From Cyanoderma ruficeps (Eukaryota; Chordata; Aves; Passeriformes; Timaliidae): a stretch of DNA of 64,000 nt. A model generated the notes under the pieces. That model was not told the DNA's origin, did not search any database, and saw only the letters and a list, made by a program, of their open reading frames with translations. Position numbers and translations under genes: made by a program. Within the stretch, counting starts at the first letter, position 1. Each line of letters begins with the position of its first letter. The stretch spans positions 11,159,472 through 11,223,471 of the forward strand of contig VZDJ01004378.1 in the NCBI GenBank assembly GCA_008694505.1. The letters run 5' to 3'. This document shows, in pieces, positions 13,813-24,958 of this stretch.

Positions 13813-16800
13813 GAAAATTGTACGGCTGTATTCTCTCCTACATGGGTAACACAGTAACTACACCAGTTCTCTCCCAGGACTTGCATTCATTTGACCTGAC
13901 ACAAATAAGTGTGAATGATAAAGTAAATCTAAGTGTCCAATCCTGAGTTTTCCAGTGGTCTATAGGTGTGAAGACTGATGCTTTACAACTGTAATTAAAC
14001 TCTCCCACCTAATGTGGTGGCTAGTTCAGTTTGGTGAAGCACTACAGCACTGTCATTCTCCATTAAAATGAATTTTTAACATTTTTGGCATGATGTCCTT
14101 ATATTTGCTTTTCTAAGCAAAGTAGTAGGTGGTAGAGATGTGCATGCACTGTTCACACAATAACTTTATCTCCTGATGAGTACAACACCCTACTTAAGTT
14201 ATCCTTTGAAGTGAAGAACTCCCACTCAGGTCAGAGCTATATTGCCATTTCATTACCAGCTGTAATGGGTCACTATAAGCTTCTCACTATTCAAATGAAA
14301 GGAGGAACTGTTTGAAAAGGAAATATGGTAATTACTTTCTTTTCTCTGTCTCTCCAGATTCTTTACCTCTTGCATGCTTCCTGTGTTCCCCTGAGTACCA
14401 TTTTCCTTCTGTATTCACCACTCTAATCATCAAGGACTCAAGACACTAAGTGGGAGAAGAGTAGACCCACGCATGGACCAAGATAACCAGTAGTAGAAAA
14501 TAACATATGCAATACTTTAAATGGAAATGGGACTTGTTATATAAGAAGTTAAATTTTCTAAATGCCCTCCTGACACTCTACTGATAAGAACAAATAACTT
14601 GATAGTCTTCAATTTTTTAAAATTTAAAGTATAGATGAAAAAAATGTGCTTTTGATGGAATAAACAATCTTGTGTAAATCTGCCAAAGTAATCAATACTT
14701 GCCAGATGTCACTCTATTCCAACAGTTTAAGGTATTTTGTAGCAATAGTGCAGTACCATTTTATTGAACAAGCCAAAAACAAGTCAGATAAACAGATACA
14801 GCTTAACCATTGACTCTAAATGGAGTATGAACACTTCAGGAAAAACAATGGATTTATAAAGTGACCTTTTGCCTTGCCTTTTTTTAGTGGATTTTTTTCC
14901 TTGTTTCTGTACAGACGGTTGATTAAACATTGTTTGAGTCTGAGCGGAGAAGCTTCCAAAGACCTGGCAGCAGCAGTACATAATTGTTAACTGATTATTT
15001 TTATACAGGATAAATTTGCCCAAGAGTTGCCTTCATGAAACATCAGCTTAGAAGAGGTAAGAAACTGTGAGCTGGACATGCTACAGAGGATGGTCTTTTT
15101 CAGTGTTTTAGATCTTCATTTTGCTTTATGATGGGTTCTCCAATGGTACTACATACTCCTGTGAAGCATTTTGCTCAGATGCTGCCCTGATGCACCACAT
15201 GGTGGCTTTACAGAAGAAACTCACAAACTAGGTCCAACAAATGAATTCAGTTCTATTAAAAAAAAACAACACCCGAACAAAAAAACCGCCCAGCTAGTGG
15301 CACCAGAGCTATATATTCTACAGTAAGGGATAGGAGATATTTCAGGTTTTCATTAAAAGAATGTTTTTATGATGCAAAGAGGTGCTGTGTGGAGACAGCA
15401 ACCAGCAGTACTCACTGATGAAACAACAGCCCTTCAGTGAACTTACTTGAGCTTCCAGAAAAAACAAGAACACCCTGCACTTGTTTTTCAGTGCATTTGG
15501 TCTTATGTCAAGAAATTTCTTTGATATTTAGTTCATGCTTCAGTGAAGGACAAGAGCTGTCTACCTTTTAAGAGGAATTTTTTAAGACTGAAGCAACACT
15601 GAGAATTTTATTCACTTCACTAGACTTCCCTTGAGCTAATAATTCTGCCAAATCTTAGCTTGCTCTGATCACAGCACAAACATTGATCTATGGAATGTCA
15701 ACTTCAGACTGTTGCCTGTGATGTCAGTCTTTTGTATTCCTGTACTAGTCTTTACATGCCAGGGTACAGACAGCATGTTATCCACAAGTTGAAAGTGTTA
15801 CCTAGTTAATAGAAACTTCCTAAAATTTAGCTAGAAGACTTAAACAAAAATCCCACAGGACCACAGACTGTCATCCCCTGAAGGCACATGTCATGATGCC
15901 AGACATGATTAGAATGTGATAAGAAAAGAATTTAAAAAACACTAAGGATCGTGTACAGGAAGCAGCTTCAGGGTTATGCCTTATCAACCCAATCTACTTC
16001 TAGCTCTGTAATTAATAAGAAATGGTCAGTCAGACAAAACATACTGGTAGTACTTGCAGTAAGACTTACATATTCCAAGTTCCAAATAAAAGTACCTCTA
16101 CTTTTAAATGCAAAGCACAGTTATTAAGAAACCTTAGTCATTATATTTTTAAAAAGCTGTTAAAAAAAAAGAGCTAGTTCCATTTCTCCCTTGTTCTCCT
16201 TTATTGATAAATAAATACTTGTTGATGGGAAAATTGCTGGTAGTAGTTGTTATTCACAATCTTTTGGTGTAAAATATGGGTAACTTTGATCCTTGAAGTC
16301 AGTTTCCTGCACAGGTTGCTGAAGACCAAGAGAATTACAAGCATCACTTCAAATCCTGAAGTGCTTCAACCGCAGTTCAAAGGATGGGCGTCTCAGATCC
16401 CACTGCATTGTTTCTATTACTTCAATACATTTAAAAAAGTTATTTGTAAACACATCATTCAGGCTGTGCATTATCTGATGAAAACTGGAAGCTAATGCAA
16501 TGACATTCACAAATTTGGGGCTCGGTTCTTTTTCAAAGTAGTACTGCACCACAGAGAACTTTTATATGGCAACTTTCATGTCTCATCATCAGACAGTAAA
16601 ACTAGCACCAGGGCTGGGCAATGCTTCACTCAAAGAAAGCTTCCATTTTGTAGAAGCACATAAGAGTCAACCACTTTTACTGTTCAGTTGGGGGTTGTTT
16701 TTACTTATTTACCTTTCACCACTGGCTAAGAAATAGTTCTCAGACTCTGCTCATTTGTATGTACTCCATACCAGTAAGTCCTGTGATTCAGAAATGTGTT

Positions 16801-17386
16801 TCTAAGAGTCTTTCATCATATGTTGATTTTCAATCCATTTTAACATCTTATAAGAGGTTCACCACCACAGGTCTATCTCCATGTCACCCAATGATCAAGC
16901 TACATAGTGGGTTATGCACACTTCGTAGTAATTCTTGCTTCCACGTATTGTGCTTTTGGCCAGTCAAGAGGCAACTAGCATTGTAATCTGCTCTAACCCA
17001 AGAGGAAGACCATAAAAGGAACTTCACACAAGTCCCAGGAACCACTTGATTTTTTCAAACATAAGAAAGGGAAACATCACGTTCCCATCAGCAGCTTACC
17101 CCTATAACAAACTGAAAAGCAGGTGTGAACATTAGAGGGCTACTAGAGATATACATTAAAACCTAACATTTTTTTTGTGCAATTACAGCTCTTTAGACAG
17201 AGAAGACAGCAGCATCACATATAAACAGCCGTATTTAGAATCTGTATATAAATTGAATGCATCAGTAACTGGGAGGAAAGACCATGGAAGAGAAAGGCAG
17301 GAGTACAGGGAGATTCCTTAAGGTTAAACTGCTGCCACACATAAATATCCTGTTAAACACTGATCAAGTGTTTGTGTGCCATGTGA
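13813..17386. other. AT-rich noncoding sequence, no recognisable gene
   Basis: Nothing identifiable on either strand beyond short random-looking frames. No transposon signature was recognised. Low-complexity A tracts occur near 15,255 and 16,165. Confidence 0.55.
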
Positions 17387-17620
17387 GTGAATGCTAATTG
17401 TTTACAGGTATCAGAGCTGAAGGATTTGGATGAATACCAGGAAGCAGTGCTGAGAAATTCCATTGTACAATTAAGTAATGAATTACTGAACAGAGCACTT
17501 CCATTTGAGCTGATCCTGCTAGTTCCTAATGCAATTATTTACCACCAAGGGTTTCCTTTCCCAAGACTGAAATCAACGAATCAAAAAAAAGAAAAAAAAA
17601 AGAAAAAAAACACCCCCAAA
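17387..17620 (+). other. Unrecognised open frame followed by A-rich tract
   Basis: An open plus-strand frame of roughly 60 codons (17,407-17,580) has a fairly protein-like composition, rich in Leu, Glu and Asn. An acceptor-like TTTACAG ends at 17,407. I cannot name a family. No good 5' splice site follows. The frame runs into an A-rich tract at 17,583-17,612 that then supplies artificial Lys codons. It could be chance, a coding exon fragment, or an old retroposed piece with an A tail. Birds have few processed pseudogenes because CR1 does not use poly(A), so chance is the leading explanation. Confidence 0.15.
17583..17612. repeat. A-rich low-complexity tract
   Basis: Runs of eight to ten A broken by single G residues, followed by a C-rich stretch. 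A similar A-rich tract follows about 120 bp downstream at 17,728-17,750. Confidence 0.85.
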
Positions 17621-18425
17621 CCCACCACTCCTGACAGAATGTTTTCTTTCTCCTGTGGGAAGATAGGTACAAAAGGAGACAGGTCTTGTTTGTAGTAGCA
17701 CTAATCAGTATTTGTAGAAGATTAGAGGGGGAAAAAAAAGAAAAAAAAAGCCTTCTGGCCTATTTGAGAATGGCTTCAACACCTGCCATTCAGGTGATTC
17801 ACTATTAGCACCTCTGTCTCACAGCCCCATCAGAAAGTCTATAAAGCTATGAACACTTCATGTTAATAGGATAATGTTTACAAGGATTTAGCTGAAAACA
17901 TCTCAAACCATATGCCTAAAATTTTGAGAAACCACCACCTTATTTTTAAACAATATTTTGGTCAAGTTGGCCAGATGCCCAAGTTCTGCAGTGCCAGCAA
18001 TTCCTCCCAATTTCTTTTCAGCAGAAAATTTTCTCAATACTGAATATTTCATCCATTTTTCTGCTGCTAGACTAGCTTAATCGAGGTGGAGGAGCTCACC
18101 ACACAGAGCACAGGGTGCTTCACAAATTTGGTCCACAAAACCGGCTGCACAGGCTGTCAGCCTTTCTTGTTTGCCAGGTAAGTCACATCCCTTCCTTATT
18201 TGATGGTCACCTTACATCTACAGAAAGATATGGACACTGTTGTTTGAAGGCCCAGTCCATCTGAAGTCCCAGTGACCTCCTGAGATGCCCTTTTTCTTTC
18301 TAAGGCCATTATTGGGATGTGGTGGTAGTCACGGCCTGCATCCCAAGCAAGATTACTCTGCAGACTTGAATTTAGCACCTGCCCATCATTCCTCCAAAAA
18401 GAGAAGCAACAGTTAATGGCCCTGG

Positions 18426-18968
18426 ATGGCCTCCCCACAATTAATAAGAAAATGCATTTCTCCTTCAGTCTCAGGCAGGACTATCTCACTCCTGTACCTC
18501 CAGGACAGGCTCACTTCAGCGGAAAAGCTCCCCAGGAATGAGGCTGATAAGGAAGCGCTCCTTTGGCTATTTGGCAGAGCCCATTTTTTCCTACCTCTTC
18601 TGCCTCTGGGCCTGGTTAAACTAGTTTGGGCAGCTTACCAGGGGCCTAGAGAACCACATCAAAGTCCTTGGATTTCTTCTGCTGTCTTTGGTGCTTGTGG
18701 AGTGGCTGGGAGAAGGCTCCAGCCTCCACCTACGTCCTCGGACCACTTGCACACTTATGGAACTGCACCACAACAGGCAACACACATCCTCTTGCTGCCA
18801 GAGGGTCTTCTGGGGAGTGAAAACCTGGTGAGGAAGAGCTCAATCTCCAAGCACGGAGCACCACAACCCGACAGGCTCCTGCTGTACCCTCCAGCCAGCT
18901 GGGGTAACCAGAGGGACAATGTCCCTGTTCTCCAGCTCTACCTAGAAATCACGTCCATCTCCTCCTGA
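18426..18968 (+). other. 180-codon open reading frame, unrecognised
   Basis: This is one of the longest open frames outside the CpG islands (180 codons, ATG start). The local sequence is visibly GC-richer than its surroundings. The predicted peptide has a Leu/Pro-rich hydrophobic stretch around residues 50-68 and is otherwise Ser/Pro/Gln-rich. No domain is recognised. A good 5' splice site consensus (GCCAG|GTAAGT) lies upstream near 18,177, and a pyrimidine-rich acceptor-like site (TTTTTCTTTCTAAG) ends at 18,304, so part of the region could be exonic. A minus-strand frame overlaps its start. Coding status is unproven; chance remains likely. Confidence 0.15.
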
Positions 18969-19369
18969 CAGAAAACATGAAACAAGATGTCATGCCAAAA
19001 GATGAATGCCTATGCAGATCTTCAAGTATATGGGCTGGGGCCTTCAGGCTTGTTCCCTTCTTTAGGTTTTGGTATAATTTTCAACACTAGCAAATGAACA
19101 GAGACAAAGCAAGCAGAGGAACAGGAAAAATATCCAGTTCTCTGGATGTTTTCTGCATGGACAGGTTGCTCTCTGTCCTTCAAAATCACTTAAACATCAC
19201 TCATAGAATGATTTGAGCAATTTGAGAGAAATTAAAAAGCCTTGCTCTTGGTGTCACTGCAAACGAGCCCTTGAAATACCTTCAGCCTTGAAAACACAGC
19301 TAGACAGATGCGCTCCCAGTGCCACAAGCACAAGGAGAAAAGCGCGAGCGATCTCCTTTACTCGCACCC

Positions 19370-19570
19370 GGCAATGCTACTTAATTATCATCATCTCCCG
19401 GGATCAGCCGGGCACGGCGCCGGGATCAGAGCCGGGATCAGCCGGGCCGGCGCACGGGCGCCATCTGGCGGGCGCGGGCGGGGCACAGCCGTCGGTCGGG
19501 GCCGGCGCCGCCCCCGCGCTGAGGAGCGGGACGGGACCGGACGGGACGGGGCGGGGCCGGAGAGGGGGGG
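19370..19570. promoter_or_regulatory. Small orphan CpG island
   Basis: About 200 bp of extreme GC and CpG density inside AT-rich DNA. It contains repeated CCGGGATCAG units (three copies within about 60 bp, from about 19,398), GC-box-like GGGGCGGGG and tandem GGGAC/GGACGGGAC motifs. It ends exactly where CR1-like sequence begins at about 19,571. It may be an unannotated promoter or alternative first exon, or a GC-rich insertion. No TATA box, and no start codon or splice site that I trust, is visible. Confidence 0.55.
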
Positions 19571-20554
19571 CAGGCTCCAGCCAGTCCTGCTCAGGGGTCA
19601 GTGCTGGGACCGGCGCTGTGACACATCTCTCAGTGACACGGGCACTGCCATCGAGTGCACCTCAGCAGGTTTGCTGACGACACCAAGCTGCGTGGTGTGG
19701 CCAGCATGCTGGAGGGAAGGGATGACACCCAGAGGGACCCTCAGGCTTGAGGGGTGAGTCTATGCAAACCTCATGAAGCTCAACAAGGCCAAGTGCAAGG
19801 CCCTGGGTCAGGGCAATTCCAAGCATAAGTACAGGCTGGGCAGAGAATGGACTGACAGCAGGCCTGAAGAGAAGATCTTGGCTATGTTGAGATGCTCAAA
19901 ATGACCTGGCAATGGGCACTTGCAGCCCAGAAAGCCAAATGTGTCCTGGGCTGCATGGAAGCAGCGTGGGCAGTGGGGTGAGGGAGGAGAGTCTGCCCCT
20001 CTACTCCACTCTGGTGAGACTCTGGAATGCTGCACCCAGCCCTGGAGTCCTCAGCACTGGAAGGGCATGGACCTATTGGAGAGAGTCCAGAGGAAGACCA
20101 GGAAGATGAGAGGGCTGGAGCACCTCTTCTAGAAAGACAGGCTGAGAGCATTGGGGTTGTTCAGCCAGGGACAGAGAAGCCTTGAGGAAAACTTTATAGT
20201 AGCCTTCCAGTGCCCACAAGAAAGCTGGAAGGGACTTTCTACAAGGGCATGCAGAGATAGGACAAGGGGTATTGGATTTTGAATGAACGAGGGTAGCTTT
20301 AGATTAAGTATTAATATGAAAGCCATTATTGTGAAGTTAGTGAGACACTGGAAGAAGTTGTCCAGTGTTGAATTCTGCTTTCACGCACTGCTACAGTCCA
20401 GAAAAGCTGTGGATGCCTCACCCCCAGAAGTGTTCCAGGCCTGGTTGGAGGGGCCTTTGAGCAACTGGTCTAGTGGGAGATGTCCCTGCCCTATGGCAGG
20501 GGGTTGCAACTAGATGATTTTTAAGGTCCCTCCCAACCCAAATCATTCTATGAC
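19571..20554 (+). mobile_element. CR1 LINE, 5'-truncated, about 980 bp
   Basis: Sense-orientation CR1 retrotransposon running from the end of the reverse transcriptase region through the 3' end. The segment near 19,660-19,720 translates, with frame breaks, to the RT catalytic 'F-A-D-D-T-K-L' type motif (TTTGCTGACGACACCAAGCT). It is followed by the C-terminal region and a 3' terminus 'aaggtccctcccaaccca' then CATTCTATGAC. Numerous stops and frameshifts make it a dead copy. The 5' end is truncated, as is usual for CR1 insertions. It abuts a GC-rich block directly on its left. Confidence 0.9.
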
Positions 20555-21034
20555 AATTCATCAACTTTTTGTTCAGCTCTACATTAGACCACCATCACAA
20601 ATCACACCAACTCCACGGTTGCAATTTCACTGCACGTCCCCCTGGCAAGGAGATAACAGCACATGGCCTTTTTTCCACCAGAACTGCAAGGCCCCCACAC
20701 TGGACATCAATAGTAGCCAGAGCCCTAAAACCAACAGCTGAGCCTTCAATACCCCACCAGTTAATTATTACATCTTCTGCCACCTCTGAGTCTGTACTTG
20801 TTTGCCTGACCAGCCTTGGCTGCTACTCTCCCAATTGCAACACCCTACTTTTACCTGGAGTCACCAGCTGCAAGAGAGGTGAGGCAGGCCCTATCACACC
20901 AGTCTGGTTTTCCTTGCAGAGCCAGAAGTGTAATTAGAACCCAAGCTCCATATTTTAGCATTTAAGTGAAAATGGCCAGGACTGTACATTAATTCTGCAT
21001 ACATTTCATCTATACATTTTCAAGGTGACTTTTC

Positions 21035-21376
21035 TCAAGCATTTTTCCTGCTGAAAGCTGTCACAGCACTGACTTCATAACCATGTAGACCACAGGTGGG
21101 CACGCTCTGCCCTCCATGCTGATAAAGCACCTTCCAGTGTTGACCTAACAGCTCCACAAATGTTTCAGCTTTGGAGATGTGGATCTCAGGCTTCCTTATA
21201 TAGGTGTGCCTGGTATACATCCATCGTGGTACAGGTGCAGCATGTGCACACATGATCAGGTGTTTTCCAAAATGTTTGAGGACAAAGTTCATAGCTGTAT
21301 CAAGCTGTGTGCATACTGGGGTCAAATTTAGACATAAGTGTTGCAGTGCGTCCTCCTGGTATTTACTTTGTTTCAT
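21035..21376 (-). other. 113-codon open reading frame, unrecognised
   Basis: A minus-strand ATG frame of 113 codons with balanced, protein-like composition (His, Cys, Tyr and Trp all present, little low complexity). I recognise no family and see no clear splice signals. It lies about 500 bp right of the CR1 element and within AT-rich DNA. Six frames over 64 kb will produce a few frames of this length by chance, so it is recorded only as a candidate exon or pseudogene fragment. Confidence 0.12.
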
Positions 21377-24300
21377 AAGGTATCACACAACAGGCTAATT
21401 TGAAAGTGAGAGCTGGAACTGTTCCACAGGAAAGATAACTGAGGACACCAGAATGTTGCTAAGACACCAATGTTACAAAACCGTCTTTAAATAGTACTTT
21501 TGGAAGTATGTCAAGAAATATATATTTTCTATGCACACTTCCACAGCATACCACTTTTTAGTCATTTTTACTTTCCTTAAACAGGACACAGATAAAAACT
21601 TAGAGCCTGCTGGCATTTTTTAAAAATACTGCTTTACTTCCCCATCTCACACACTTTTGTCCTTAACACATGAATATTCTTAAAGAGCTTTAAACATTTT
21701 CTTATGGTGTATACCATGACATGGACCTGTAACTGACCAGAAGGATTAATCTACTTAGACTGCTGATCCCATACGTTTTTGCTTTCTGCCACAAAAGACA
21801 TGGGTGCTAAGCATCCATCTGAGGCCTCTTGTCAGACAGCTTCTCTGTGAAAAAAGATAGCTGGAATAGGTAGTGAACTATATATACAGTAGTCATAGCT
21901 TTTAGCCTACTTACATACAAATCAAGACTGCAAGCAAGTGGCTCTGGAATTATTTAGAAGGACTGCTTTCTAAGATTTACCCTGGGCTTATTGCTGCTTC
22001 CAGAACAGATTTCTGTCTTGCAGAAGCATTGCACCATCAGCTCTGTATTTTGTGGTGACAACTCTTCAAAAGTACCTATAGATTCAAGCTCTGAGTTCCC
22101 AAAACCATCTCCATTTCCTGAGGTCAAGTCTTACATCACCAGTTTCACAACGGGCAAAAAGTTTTAAGTTTCTTCACAGCCTTTAAGTCATCAACTTGAT
22201 TACACGTTATTATCTTTGATTTGTTGTTAACCACTACAACTAATGACAGAGACAGAAGCATGATCTTCTATTCCCTTATTTTTTCCAATAGAAGCCACTT
22301 CATCCATAAACCTGATAAGGTGCTCCATAAGATTTCAGTCTTTCTGCAAGCTTGCTGTATATACCAATCTGTATTAAAGACTAATTTTCCTACAGAGTCT
22401 CATATTCTAACCACATCACCTTTTGTTTCCCTCGTACCCAAAAACTACTTTTGCACACCAGACTTTATGCCTTGAAAACAATACCAAAAGTAGTTTCTGT
22501 TCCACAAATGCATTGCAGCCTCCACAATTTTAACTTCCAGAAGAGCTTAAAAATGCCTCCAAAATGGTATGACAGAATGAGTCTTAAAACCTTAAGAATA
22601 AACAGGAGTAAAGCCCTCCACAAGGAAGATCACCTGCACATCTCTGCACTTGGAAGGTTGTCAGTTCCCTACTCCACGACAAGGATGGCTCTATCTAGCA
22701 AAGCTGAGAAGTATCCAGCTTCCAGCTAGGAAAAGCATATTGAATTGACAAGCACACGTATCCTTATCAAACACCTTTCTCTGCCCCCACCACTCCTCAC
22801 ATCAGTTCACAGCAGTTCACAGCAGCAGTTTAACACTGTTTCCTGGTCTCCACCTCACTATCTGACAGCTATACTTCAAAAAAGCCATAGTTAAAGCTAC
22901 AATGAACTTACTATGATAAACCATTTTCCCTGTGCTAAGTCGGGCAAAACCCTATCAGGGACAAGGAAGAATTCACTACTGTAATTAACTGTAGTCAAGG
23001 GGTCAGAAGCCAGCTCCGCAGCACTTGGAAGCCACACCGAGTGCTGAGATCTGCATCACTCCAACCCAGTGCAGCACAGCAAACTTCTGTGACATCCGCT
23101 GTCCCTGATATATAGGGCCACCACATAACTAGCTAGGCAACCTCTTGACTTTTTGGGGGGCTGGTGGACTAAAATGGAAGGGGAAAGCTCAATGACTAAA
23201 AGGTAAACACCAAGGGCTTTTTTACCCTCATCATAATAAAATTGGAGATAAAATTTAAAGGATATACTAAGTCTACTCCAGATTTAGAGAAACTCTCTTG
23301 CGGACACCTGTGATTTGCTATTCAAGCAGAAAAAAATTCAAATACACCAATAAATTTATTCCGAGTCTGAATACATTACAAGAGCCAACTATTTCATGGG
23401 CATTTTTTAAACTATAGAAAGAGGCAGTCAAAGCAATGTTTCAGTTAGGTAGAGAAGGTTGCATTAATTTCAAATCTAAATAGAGGTAAAGTTGGAGTCT
23501 GTTGCACTGGTTAATGAATGAGGTGACTGTTCCCAAAGATATCCACATATGTACAGATCACAGCTACCATGAACAGTTTTTACAGCACTGCTGTATAATC
23601 TCATTCAGTTATTTGACTACTGATGGTAATTAAGGACCATAATCAATTGCCAAAAATAAACAAATGTGAACAACCACCAAAACTTGAGCAACAGAAAAAA
23701 ATTCTGTGTGGCTATACCAGGTTTCTTGCAAAGTACTTCACTGTTCAGAGAAAATTTGAAGTTATGATAAGTTCTTAAGCATGTACAAAGCGTAAGAATG
23801 GAGCTGAACACTTCTCAAGCACAGAAAAAACAACACTAACTGAAAAAATATTGTTTATATAGAATTAGTCTTTTGAACCTGGATAATGAGGAACAAGATT
23901 TCCAGATTAGAACTACTGAAGCAAGAGAAAACCACAAAGAAAGTTTAAGTTGTAGAGATAGTGCCAATCCAGCCTCCTTTCCTTAGGGGCCCGCACAGGA
24001 GTACAGCTATACCCCAGACTTTACTATCTGACTCTAGTAAGGTAAGTACTTTACCATACATATTACTTATTATATACCAAAATTGATGTAGTAGTACCAA
24101 GCTATTAAATTAAAGACACATGCATCCTGATTAGGGGTACTAGCTGTGATGTATTATATATGAAAATGAAACATTATGTACAAAAAGTAACAAGCATAGT
24201 AACTGATATCTACAAACTAAAGTCAGAGGCACATTGAACAATTTTAGGTTAACCAGACTCACTTAAAAATAGAAACCAGAGGCTGGGCTCTTCTCTCACC

Positions 24301-24689
24301 CCATTTTACATGTCTTTGCTTCCATTGATTTCAAGTGGAGTTCTTCACAATTTATGCCATTGTGAGAGGAGAATCAAGCCTTGTGTGCTTGAAAGGAAAC
24401 AGCAGACATGTTTCCCACCAGAGTGCAGGGGGAGATTTAAAAAAACACAAGTATATGAACTGTGAAATCGATAGAGTACACAAGCAAAGGCAGGCAAAGG
24501 GGCTCTAGCTGGGGGTGGGGAAGAAGAAAACTTGCAGCTTACCCAGGTGTTTTTTTTTTTTTTTTAAGACTTGGGAGGATTTTAGTAAGTCAGAAGCCCA
24601 GCCAGTAAACAGGCTTCAAAAAAAACCAAAAAAGTTTTAGAGATAAAATAACTATTGCATTTTTTTTCAGACAGACATCATTGATTTAT

Positions 24690-24722
24690 AGTTTCCTACA
24701 GTTATCCTGTAAAATGAGGAGC
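24690..24722 (+). mobile_element. Possible MIR SINE 3' fragment
   Basis: The string AGTTTCCTACAGTTATCCTG followed by TAAAATGAGGAG resembles the MIR 'cagtttcctcatctgtaaaatg' region. It is short and diverged. Old MIR copies do occur in bird genomes, but this identification is by eye only. Confidence 0.35.
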
Positions 24723-24894
24723 ACATCATTTTGTTCATGGAAAACAGACTTTCTATTCCTAGAAAGTGCAGATCTGACCCATTTGCATCACCAGTGCCTA
24801 ATGATCCTTTATGCCCAAGCCCAAGCAAATGACCTTCCAAAACTCTTCAGGATCATCTAGACAGCCAATATTACAGTGGTTAGAAAGAATAACA

Positions 24895-24958
24895 CTTGAG
24901 ACTGGAATTCAAGTCAAAGTCCTATATGTGACATAGGTGACAAAATCACTTAATGGTT
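24895..24958 (+). mobile_element. Possible MIR SINE core fragment
   Basis: The order of motifs 'gagactggaattcaagtc', then 'tatatgtgacataggtgac', then 'aaaatcactta' follows the MIR core order (entry with 'gattcaaatcc', then 'tgtgaccttgggcaagtcactta'). It lies downstream of the other MIR-like piece but carries an earlier part of the element, so the two would be separate copies. Low confidence. Confidence 0.33.

Noticed and set aside
19200..19240. CATAGAATGATTTGAGCAATTT as another CR1 3' end
   Set aside because: Similarity stops after about 12 bases, too short to support an element.
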